Assembly (NCBI GenBank): GCA_013203755.1
Contig: JABMPI010000364.1
Span: 1 to 15,231, forward strand
Reading direction: 5' to 3'
From: Bacteroidota bacterium
GTDB taxonomy: Bacteria; Bacteroidota; Bacteroidia; Bacteroidales; Prolixibacteraceae
DNA: 15,231 nucleotides
Shown: piece after piece, positions 7,099 through 13,601 of the stretch
Numbering within the stretch: the first letter of the stretch is position 1
Layout of the letters: each line of letters opens with the position of its first letter
Notes under the pieces: generated by a model
Seen by the model: only the letters and a program-made list of their open reading frames with translations
What the model was told of the DNA's origin: nothing
Databases searched by the model: none
Translations under genes and position numbers: made by a program

Positions 7099-7164
7099 AT
7101 AACAATTCAAATTATTGTCATAAAATTCAATATTTATTTGTTATTCAACATAATTTCCTTTTTT
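7095..7164 (+). terminator. Perfect 11-bp inverted repeat overlapping the stop codon, followed by a T-run
   Basis: TTGAATAACAA (7095-7105) and TTGTTATTCAA (7138-7148) are exact reverse complements separated by 32 nt. The left arm contains the TGA stop of the 6370 gene. The left arm can instead form a small local hairpin, TTGAAT-AACA-ATTCAA (7095-7110). A T-run lies around 7158-7164. The likely role is terminator or 3'-end stabiliser; a binding site is also possible. Confidence 0.5.
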
Positions 7165-7199
7165 AAATAAAAACAGACAATAGAAACCTTTCTATTTCG

Positions 7200-7207
7200 T
7201 AATTTTG
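7200..7207 (+). promoter_or_regulatory. -7 box for the patatin gene
   Basis: TAATTTTG is a perfect TAnnTTTG box ending 30 nt before the ATG at 7237. No TTG is present at the usual -33 distance (the region is A-rich), so the upstream half is poor. Confidence 0.55.
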
Positions 7208-7236
7208 ATGACGTTCAGAAAGCATGAAAACAACAA

Positions 7237-9531
7237 ATGGTTAAAAAACATCTGATAATCATACTTATATTAATTTCTGCTATCCAGCAAATTGGTGCGC
7301 AATCGGTTGGATTAGTACTAAGTGGAGGTGGAGCAAAGGGTCTGGCACACATTGGAGTTATTCGCGTATTAGAGGAGAACAATATTCCCATCGATTACAT
7401 TGCAGGAACATCTATTGGAGCAATTGTGGGTGGATTATATGCTGCAGGGTATACCACCTATGAAATGGAAGAACTGTTTAAATCAGACGATTTCTATTTT
7501 TGGTCAACCGGAAAAATTCAAAAAGAGTACCGTTACTACTTTAAACAGCCGGAGGCAGATCCATCGTGGTTAGAATTGAGAGTAGCCAAAAAAGAGGATA
7601 AAATAAAACTGCTCCCTCCTACCAATTTTATTCCCGAAGAGCAAATGGATTTTGCTTTTATGGAGCTAGTAGCCTCTACCAATGCAGCTTGCAATTATAA
7701 TTTCGATAGTTTGATGGTTCCTTTCTTTTGTGTGGCAGCCGATATCAACAGCGGAAAACCTGCCGTATTGAGAAAAGGAGATGTTGGGGAAGCGCTTCGG
7801 GCATCGATAACAATTCCATTTTATTTTAAACCAATTGAAATTGATGGAAGATTACTTTTTGATGGCGGACTTATTAATAATTTTCCTCACGATATAATGA
7901 AGGAAACTTACAAACCTGATTTAATTATTGGACATAAAGTTGCAAATGATTTAGAAGACGCCGATTCTGATGATGTAATGCAACAAATATCGAATTTGGT
8001 AATGCGCCCCACAAATTTCGAGATTGCACAGGAAGACGGTATTTTAATTGAAACAAAATTTGAAAATGTTGGATTACTTGATTTTAATAAAATTGAATCT
8101 GTTTTAGAAGCGGGTATGATAACTGCGCAAAAATCGTTGGACAGCATTAAAAAGAGAACTACGAGAAGAGTTATACCCGAAATACTTTTAAATAAAAGAG
8201 GAAAATTTAATGCAAAAAAACCGGGATTATTCTTCCAAAATATACAAGTAGAGGGTGTTACTGATCCTATGCAACGGAAATATATTATACAATCGATAAA
8301 ACACCGCTTTAATATTATCACACTCTCCACATTCAAAAAGGAGTATTTCAAACTTATTGCCGACGAGCACATAAAATCCATCCGCCCAATTTCCCGATAC
8401 AACAAAGAGACCGGCTATTTCGATTTGCACCTAAAAGTAGAGCCTGAAAAAAAAGTAGAAGTAAACATTGGAGGAAACATTTCAACAAAACCTATTAATC
8501 AGGGTTTTGCCAGTTTCAACTACCGTACATATAAAAGCCGTGCATATACATTAACATCTAATATCTATTTCGGACGATTTTACAGCTCTTTTAAAATGGG
8601 CGGACGAATTGATTACCCAACCAAGTTGCCCTTTTATTTGTCAGCCTATTCTACTTTTAATCGCTGGGATTTTTTCTCATCAAGTTCCGAACTTTTTTTT
8701 GAAGATGTACGCCCGCCTTTCATTATTCAATACGAAAACAACCACCAAATTGAAGCTGGATTTCCGTTGGGATTACATAGAAAGTTTTTCGTGAATACAA
8801 CTTACTCCAATTCTTCCGACGAATACTACCAGACTGAAATATTTAACAAAGAGGATGAGCCGGATAAAACAAAATTTAATGCTTTTATTTCTCAGGTTGG
8901 GATCGAAAATAATTCACTCAACTACAAACAATTTGCAACCGAGGGTTCACATCGCTTTATTTCGGGCAAGTATATTTTTGGTGAAGAATTAAATTTTCCG
9001 GGCACCACCATCCCAAATACAACAAGCACCAACATTCAGCACAACTACTTTCTATTAAAAGTTCATTCTACAAAATATTTCCAAATAGGCAAAAAATTTA
9101 CTTTAGGAACAACGGCAGAAGCAGTTTTTAGTAACAAATTACTTTTTCAAAACTACCGTTCTACACTGTTAGCTGCTCCCGGTTTTTATCCAACGCCACA
9201 CAGCAAATCGCTATTTATTGGTAATTTCCATTCGAATAATTATTTGGCAGGAGGACTAAAAACACTAATTCATTTTACCCCGTCGTTACACTTACGTATC
9301 GAGGGTTTTGCATTTATACCCATTAAGGAAGAGATACTTAAAACGGATAACTCTGCATTTCAGAATGATAAAGCCTTTGAAAATTACTATTTGCAAGGAA
9401 TGGCTGCAATGGTTTATCAAACAGGGGTTGGACCAGTAAGTTTTTCGGTGAACTATTATGAAAAGGAAAATACCAAATTATATCTGACTCTTAACTTTGG
9501 CTACATTTTATTTAATAAGCGAGGATTGTAA
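7237..9531 (+). CDS. Patatin-like phospholipase with POTRA and outer-membrane barrel (PlpD/type Vd-like)
   Basis: A 764-aa outer-membrane protein. A signal peptide spans residues 1-21 (ending IGAQ). The patatin domain (about 25-220) has its glycine-rich oxyanion loop at SGGGAKG (29-35), nucleophile S59 in GTSIG (57-61) and the dyad aspartate D209 in DGG (209-211), so lipase activity is expected. A POTRA-like domain follows at about 331-405 (LFFQNIQVEGV onward). Residues from about 407 to 764 form an aromatic, alternating beta-strand barrel of the bacterial surface antigen/Omp85-TpsB type, ending GYILFNKRGL. Known relatives are P. aeruginosa PlpD and Fusobacterium FplA, in which the barrel displays or exports the lipase. 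The Bacteroidota form is common and its physiological substrate unknown. A tiny ORF (ATG at 7224, MKTTNG) overlaps the start in another frame. Convergent with the 9636 gene. Confidence 0.93.
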   Translation: MVKKHLIIILILISAIQQIGAQSVGLVLSGGGAKGLAHIGVIRVLEENNIPIDYIAGTSIGAIVGGLYAAGYTTYEMEELFKSDDFYFWSTGKIQKEYRYYFKQPEADPSWLELRVAKKEDKIKLLPPTNFIPEEQMDFAFMELVASTNAACNYNFDSLMVPFFCVAADINSGKPAVLRKGDVGEALRASITIPFYFKPIEIDGRLLFDGGLINNFPHDIMKETYKPDLIIGHKVANDLEDADSDDVMQQISNLVMRPTNFEIAQEDGILIETKFENVGLLDFNKIESVLEAGMITAQKSLDSIKKRTTRRVIPEILLNKRGKFNAKKPGLFFQNIQVEGVTDPMQRKYIIQSIKHRFNIITLSTFKKEYFKLIADEHIKSIRPISRYNKETGYFDLHLKVEPEKKVEVNIGGNISTKPINQGFASFNYRTYKSRAYTLTSNIYFGRFYSSFKMGGRIDYPTKLPFYLSAYSTFNRWDFFSSSSELFFEDVRPPFIIQYENNHQIEAGFPLGLHRKFFVNTTYSNSSDEYYQTEIFNKEDEPDKTKFNAFISQVGIENNSLNYKQFATEGSHRFISGKYIFGEELNFPGTTIPNTTSTNIQHNYFLLKVHSTKYFQIGKKFTLGTTAEAVFSNKLLFQNYRSTLLAAPGFYPTPHSKSLFIGNFHSNNYLAGGLKTLIHFTPSLHLRIEGFAFIPIKEEILKTDNSAFQNDKAFENYYLQGMAAMVYQTGVGPVSFSVNYYEKENTKLYLTLNFGYILFNKRGL

Positions 9532-9579
9532 TTAAGGCCACTGAGAGGATATATACTCAAAACAAATAGCTACAATTCC

Positions 9580-9613
9580 AATCAGCAACAAATTCTGCTG
9601 ATTAATTTATTTT
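9580..9613 (+). terminator. Hairpin between the patatin gene and the convergent repeat gene
   Basis: AATCAGCA (9580-9587) and TGCTGATT (9596-9603) form a perfect 8-bp stem with an 8-nt loop, followed by the T-rich aatttatttt. It lies 48 nt after the patatin stop. On the minus strand the downstream sequence is only mildly T-rich, so it mainly serves the plus strand. Confidence 0.6.
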
Positions 9614-9635
9614 CATTTAATAACCTGAGTTCGAT

Positions 9636-11462
9636 TTATTTTTTGCTATAACATTTTACCCAGTCAATTTCAAAATTAACAGGCAAATTGGAACCAGAGA
9701 TTTCGTTTACAACTATACTCGACGCATTTACATGTAGTGGAACATTCATTGTGGAATCCTGAATGCTTAGTACCTCAGTATCGTTTATTTTCCAGGTAAT
9801 TGAACTCCCTGCTTTTTCTACGGTGAAAATATACGATTTACCTCTTTTTAGGTTTGAAATATCCAACCCGTTATTTTGAATTTTCCCGGAACCATTTAAA
9901 GAAGAAACTCCAAGATTATTTTTCGTTCCCATTTCAAGTAAATTAATTCTAGGCGTACTGTTTTCCCCAGCTAAATAAAACGAACTAACAACTTGTTTTA
10001 CTGGATTAAATTTAATTTTAGCTTCAAAAACTCCATCTTCCTGCCAGAAATTTTTTCCAGTTGAAACCAAATCAGAAGTGTAATCAAATTCTACAGGAAT
10101 AAAACCTGCTGGCATTTTCCACACTTTTCCAGCTGCTTTTTCTTTTTTTACAAAAAGTGTTAATTTATTGGCTGTATTAACATTTTTTCCATTATTAAAA
10201 ACATGCAGATCTCCGGGCATCGAATAATTGTCACCCAACATTTTTTCTGCAATAAAACCAACATTCGACCACTTTTCGGTATCTAATTTCGATGCAGAAA
10301 AATCATCTTCGAATGCCACTTCCCACTTTGCAAAAAAGTCGAAAACCGAAGTTCCTTTGTATTTAAAATAATTTACTAAATGTGGCAACTCTTTCATTCT
10401 CAGAAAATCTTGCTGCTTTGCAAACTCTTCAGTTTTTCCCCATTTCTTTTTATCTTCTAGATAGGCCTTCTTAGCTAAGAATTCTTTTGAATTTACCAAT
10501 TCGTCCAATTCAAAATAACGTTTCAAATCAAACGAATCTTTTACGTCCAAATAATTCTTATTCAATCCCGATTTTTCAAACTTTAAGAAGAACTTAACCT
10601 CGTTATCAACAGCTAGCTTCTTGTAATTCTGTTGTTTTTTATACGCTTCACTTTTTTCGAATTTCATTTTGTCCTTCAAAAAAACCTCTCGTATTTTATA
10701 ATCATCATTTTCAACGTACACCTTTAGTTCGTGGTATTTTTTTAGGCCGTGACTATCTACAGTTTCGTGGTACAACTTTAATTTTTTTGATTTTTCGTAT
10801 TTGAAATACGCTTTAATTTCCGAATCCCGCCGAAGTTTTTTCAACTCTTTGCGCTTTTCTTTATCTTTATCAGGCGCATTTCTTAACGCCACAAAACCTT
10901 TGAGTTTTTCTGACTCTCCAAACGTCACATGTTTTTTCAAGACACTCGAATTATTTAACTCTTTATATGCTTTTATTCCCGCCGATTTATCCAATTTCCG
11001 AAAATCTAACCAGTGCTTTTCCTCAACCGACCCCTTAAAAACTTGAGATTTTATCTCCTTTTTATCCTTATCAAACTGGCCTTCTTTAATGTATTCATGA
11101 AGTGTGTCGTATTCATTTAATTTAACAGAATCCGTTAGTTTCTCAAACTTTTCTAAATCAGCAGAACCCGCTATTTTAAAATACTTCTTAATTTTTGAAG
11201 CCTTTTTTAATTGCTCCAGTTCTTTCATTTGTTTAAATTCGGTACTACCTTTAAATTGTAATGCTTCAATTTTAACCTTTTCCTTTTTAAACTCTTCAGA
11301 ATTCACAGACCTTTCAAATTCTAAATATTGCTGTAACTCATCAGAACTTTCCACTTTCAGGAACTCTTCATAATCCTTCCGAATCTTTTCACGTTGATTT
11401 TCAACGGATTCAACTGATTTTATTTTACCAAGAAGTTGTAAAGAGAATATTTTAAAAGACAT
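9636..11462 (-). CDS. Five-repeat charged helical protein fused to a degenerate GH16-like domain
   Basis: Starting at the ATG at 11462 the protein is 608 aa. The frame is open up to a TTG at 11492, but that TTG is the end of a -7 promoter box, so the ATG is preferred. No signal peptide is visible (MSFKIFSLQLLGKIKSVESV). Residues 39-381 hold five Lys/Glu-rich repeats. Residues 382-608 resemble the GH16 concanavalin-like sandwich: FEDDFSASKLDTEKW (384-398, the usual opening), EDGVFEAKIKF (475-485, equivalent to GxFEARIK) and a closing strand FEIDWVKCYSK (597-607). The GH16 catalytic motif ExDxxE appears as RINLLE (505-510): nucleophile Glu to Arg505, Asp to Asn507, only Glu510 kept. Hydrolysis is therefore unlikely and glycan binding or a structural role more likely. 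An apparently cytoplasmic location would be strange for a glycan binder; non-classical export is possible. Convergent with the patatin gene, divergent from the phosphorylase gene. Confidence 0.85.
   Translation of the reverse strand: MSFKIFSLQLLGKIKSVESVENQREKIRKDYEEFLKVESSDELQQYLEFERSVNSEEFKKEKVKIEALQFKGSTEFKQMKELEQLKKASKIKKYFKIAGSADLEKFEKLTDSVKLNEYDTLHEYIKEGQFDKDKKEIKSQVFKGSVEEKHWLDFRKLDKSAGIKAYKELNNSSVLKKHVTFGESEKLKGFVALRNAPDKDKEKRKELKKLRRDSEIKAYFKYEKSKKLKLYHETVDSHGLKKYHELKVYVENDDYKIREVFLKDKMKFEKSEAYKKQQNYKKLAVDNEVKFFLKFEKSGLNKNYLDVKDSFDLKRYFELDELVNSKEFLAKKAYLEDKKKWGKTEEFAKQQDFLRMKELPHLVNYFKYKGTSVFDFFAKWEVAFEDDFSASKLDTEKWSNVGFIAEKMLGDNYSMPGDLHVFNNGKNVNTANKLTLFVKKEKAAGKVWKMPAGFIPVEFDYTSDLVSTGKNFWQEDGVFEAKIKFNPVKQVVSSFYLAGENSTPRINLLEMGTKNNLGVSSLNGSGKIQNNGLDISNLKRGKSYIFTVEKAGSSITWKINDTEVLSIQDSTMNVPLHVNASSIVVNEISGSNLPVNFEIDWVKCYSKK
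10320..11348 (-). repeat. Five tandem protein repeats of about 73 residues in the 9636-11462 gene
   Basis: Units start near residues 39, 111, 183, 236 and 309 (ATG numbering). Each opens DSxxLKxYxEL (SSDELQQYLEF, DSVKLNEYDTL, ESEKLKGFVAL, DSHGLKKYHEL, DSFDLKRYFEL), then an SxEFxxxK helix, then FKGSxExK-like (FKGSTEFKQ, FKGSVEEKH, FEKSEAYKK, WGKTEEFAK), then IKxYFK-like (SKIKKYFK, AGIKAYKE, SEIKAYFK, NEVKFFLK, HLVNYFKY). The spacing is about 72-73 residues except unit 3, which lacks about 20 central residues. The DNA copies are diverged, so the array is old and not a recent slippage product. The composition suggests long amphipathic helices. Confidence 0.8.
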
Positions 11463-11489
11463 AGGTCTACTTTTAGTTTTAATGACTCT

Positions 11490-11497
11490 CAAAAATA
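11490..11497 (-). promoter_or_regulatory. -7 box for the repeat/GH16-like gene
   Basis: On the minus strand TATTTTTG (11497-11490) is a perfect TAnnTTTG box ending 28 nt before the ATG at 11462, the same distance as for other genes here. No perfect TTG sits 20 nt upstream (TAG at 11520-11518). Its last three bases are the TTG that might be mistaken for a start codon. Confidence 0.6.
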
Positions 11498-11690
11498 AAA
11501 ATTAAACGCATTAAATTCTAATGAATTGAACATGAATTGAAATAAAGCGAAGTAATAACTCCTTAATTTTTATTTTTTATTGAATAAAACCGATTGTAAC
11601 CAGTTAATCGAAATCAATAGTTTTTAACAAATTATGTAAATGACAAAAATTTTATAGTGCTTAACTGTTTATATGTTTTCAACCCCAAAA

Positions 11691-11721
11691 TTGTCTATTC
11701 GTCTTATTTTGAATAGTTTTG
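11691..11721 (+). promoter_or_regulatory. Bacteroidota promoter for the phosphorylase operon
   Basis: TTG (11691-11693), a 20-nt spacer, then TAGTTTTG (11714-11721), a perfect TAnnTTTG. The box ends 23 nt before the ATG at 11744. The geometry is identical to the promoter at 4304-4274. Confidence 0.75.
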
Positions 11722-11743
11722 GAGCGCGTAGAATTAAAAACAG

Positions 11744-12613
11744 ATGATTAAACATTCGGAACTTATACTAAATAACGATGGTTCTATTTTTCATTTACAT
11801 TTGAAACCGGAACACATTTCGACACAAATAATTCTGGTGGGTGACCCCGCACGCGTGGATTCCATTTCATCTTTTTTTAGAACAATTGATTTTAGCATTC
11901 AAAATCGCGAATTTAAAACGGTAACTGGCTGGTACAATGACAAAAAGCTAACAATAATTTCTACAGGAATTGGTACTGACAACATCGATATTGTATTAAA
12001 CGAATTAGATGCACTGGCAAATATTGACCTTGAAAAAAGAGAAATAAAAAAAGAACATACCCAATTAAATATTGTTAGAATAGGTACTTCCGGCGGATTG
12101 CAAACCTACTTGCCGGTTAATTCTTTTGTGGTTTCGCAAAAATCAATTGGGTTCGATGGGATGTTGAATTTTTATGCCAATCGCGAAAACGTTAGTGATT
12201 TGTCATTCGAAAAAGCATTTAAATTATTTACAAACTGGGATAATTCGCTACCTACACCGTATGTTGTAGATGCATCGGAGAAGCTAATTTCAAAGTTTAA
12301 CGATGGTATTTTCACAAAAGGAGTAACCATTTCGGCGCCGGGTTTTTATGGTCCACAAGGCAGGGTACTTCGGTTACCATTAGCAGTACCCCAATTAAAC
12401 CAACAAATTGAGGCATTTGAATACAACAAGCTGAAAATAACTAATTTTGAAATGGAAAGCTCTGCAATTTATGGACTTTCGAAAATGTTAGGACACGAAG
12501 CGCTGACCGTTTGTTTAATAATTGCAAACCGGGTAACGCTTACCGCCAACGAAAATTACAGAAGTGAAATGCTGCGATTAATAAAAGAAGTACTCAATCG
12601 TTTAACAAAGTAA
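11744..12613 (+). CDS. Nucleoside phosphorylase, uridine-phosphorylase-like
   Basis: A 289-aa member of the NP-I nucleoside phosphorylase family, which cleaves ribonucleosides with phosphate to base and ribose-1-phosphate in the cytoplasm (salvage). Visible motifs: the phosphate loop VGDPARV (32-38, G33-D34-R37), STGIGTDN (73-80), the phosphate/base-side RIGTSGG (112-118) and the ribose-binding FEMESS (235-240, E238). The segment FYGPQGR (201-207) supplies Gln205-x-Arg207, corresponding to the Gln-x-Arg pair that recognises uracil in E. coli uridine phosphorylase; this favours a pyrimidine substrate. It is somewhat longer than E. coli Udp (about 253 aa), mainly at the N-terminus and around residues 92-108. 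A strong promoter precedes it, and the next gene begins 6 nt after its stop, so the two are co-transcribed. I give no gene symbol because the exact substrate is unproven. Confidence 0.9.
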   Translation: MIKHSELILNNDGSIFHLHLKPEHISTQIILVGDPARVDSISSFFRTIDFSIQNREFKTVTGWYNDKKLTIISTGIGTDNIDIVLNELDALANIDLEKREIKKEHTQLNIVRIGTSGGLQTYLPVNSFVVSQKSIGFDGMLNFYANRENVSDLSFEKAFKLFTNWDNSLPTPYVVDASEKLISKFNDGIFTKGVTISAPGFYGPQGRVLRLPLAVPQLNQQIEAFEYNKLKITNFEMESSAIYGLSKMLGHEALTVCLIIANRVTLTANENYRSEMLRLIKEVLNRLTK

Positions 12614-12619
12614 TATTGT

Positions 12620-13498
12620 ATGGAAAAAAGCAAACTCAACGCCCTTATAAATTTACTCGAAGACCCCGACAATACAGTTTTTAAACTAGTGGAAAAAGAA
12701 CTTTTGAAAGAAAGTAACGAAATAATTCCTGTATTGGAAGAGAAATGGGAAACCAGTTTCGATGTAAATTGTCAAGAGCGAATTGAGAATTTAATTCAAA
12801 GTTTGCAATTTAAAGAGACACACAATAAGTTAAAGTTGTGGATAAATACCAATTCAAAACAAAGAGATTTATTTACCGGCTTTTGGATTGTCGACCAGTT
12901 TCAATACCCTGATTTAAACCTTCTAAGTATTCAATTAAAGATTGAAAACATTAGGAAAAAGATTTGGCTTGAATTAAATAATTCGTTGACATTGCTTGAA
13001 AAAACAACAATTTTAAACCATTTCCTTTTTAACATTAACGGATTTTCTGTGAATCACAGCAACAAAAATTCATCGCAAAACTGTTTCCTAAGTCAAATAC
13101 TGGATTCAAAAAAAGGAAATCCAATATCGTTGAGTATTCTCTATATAATATTAGCGCGTCAGCTAGAGTTACCGGCATTTTTTATTGATTTTCCTAAAAA
13201 TCCACTTGTTGCAATAGTAGAGCCCGAATTAGCCCGAAAAGTGCATGGAAGTTCACTCGACTCCGATATTTTATTTTATATAAATCCATCACACAAAGGG
13301 GCGATTACAAGTATTAAAGAGATTGAATACCACTTAAAGAAAAACGATTACAAACCGTTACATCATTTTACCGAACCAAAATCGGATATTCTTTTTATTC
13401 AAAGACTGTTGGAATCCCTGGAGGATTCGTACCAATCTCTTGGAATGATTGAAAAAGAAGAGCAAATACAAAAGCTACTTCTACTTTTCCGTATATAA
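12620..13498 (+). CDS. SirB1/transglutaminase-core-2-like protein
   Basis: A 292-aa cytoplasmic-looking protein. The N-terminal ~80 residues are helical and HEAT-like (LINLLEDPDNTVFKLVEKEL). Residues about 115-215 resemble the SirB1 transglutaminase-like domain: LNHFLFNINGF (132-142), a conserved-type segment NCFLSQILDSKKGNPISLSI (154-173) and LARQLELPAFF (168-178 region). In typical members the latter is followed by a PGHF segment; here it reads FPKNPLVAI (181-189), with Asn184 where His is expected. The protein probably lacks any peptidase-type activity, as SirB1 proteins generally have no demonstrated catalysis. C-terminal helices (about 255-290) may be TPR-like. It is the second gene of the phosphorylase operon; I know of no established functional link between the two families. 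Confidence 0.75.
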   Translation: MEKSKLNALINLLEDPDNTVFKLVEKELLKESNEIIPVLEEKWETSFDVNCQERIENLIQSLQFKETHNKLKLWINTNSKQRDLFTGFWIVDQFQYPDLNLLSIQLKIENIRKKIWLELNNSLTLLEKTTILNHFLFNINGFSVNHSNKNSSQNCFLSQILDSKKGNPISLSILYIILARQLELPAFFIDFPKNPLVAIVEPELARKVHGSSLDSDILFYINPSHKGAITSIKEIEYHLKKNDYKPLHHFTEPKSDILFIQRLLESLEDSYQSLGMIEKEEQIQKLLLLFRI

Positions 13499-13542
13499 CT
13501 CTGAAAAAATTTACTACTCAGTATAAATTCCATTAAAATTCT

Positions 13543-13578
13543 AAACAAAAAAAGCCTTCCGTAATTAAACGAAAGGCT
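13543..13578 (-). terminator. Intrinsic terminator of rny
   Basis: AGCCTTCCGT (13553-13562) and ACGAAAGGCT (13569-13578) form a 10-bp stem with one mismatch and a short AT loop. On the minus strand the stem is followed by a T-run (the complement of aaacaaaaaaa, 13553-13543), as expected for a terminator 24 nt past the rny stop. It may also stop the convergent operon, though less efficiently (only ctcttatt follows on the plus strand). Confidence 0.8.
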
Positions 13579-13601
13579 CTCTTATTATAGTTTTTTACTT
13601 T

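Noticed and set aside
7908..8430. Minus-strand open frames inside the patatin gene
   Set aside because: The plus-strand protein has intact domains across this stretch; the antisense frames show no family features or promoter.
10801..11373. Plus-strand open frames opposite the repeat gene (10801-11046, 11104-11373)
   Set aside because: They are Ser/Phe/Asn-rich complements of the Lys/Glu-rich repeats, as expected for antisense of such coding DNA.
9636..11462. Reading the repeat gene as an active secreted GH16 laminarinase or agarase
   Set aside because: No signal peptide is visible, and the catalytic motif has Arg and Asn in place of the nucleophile Glu and the Asp.
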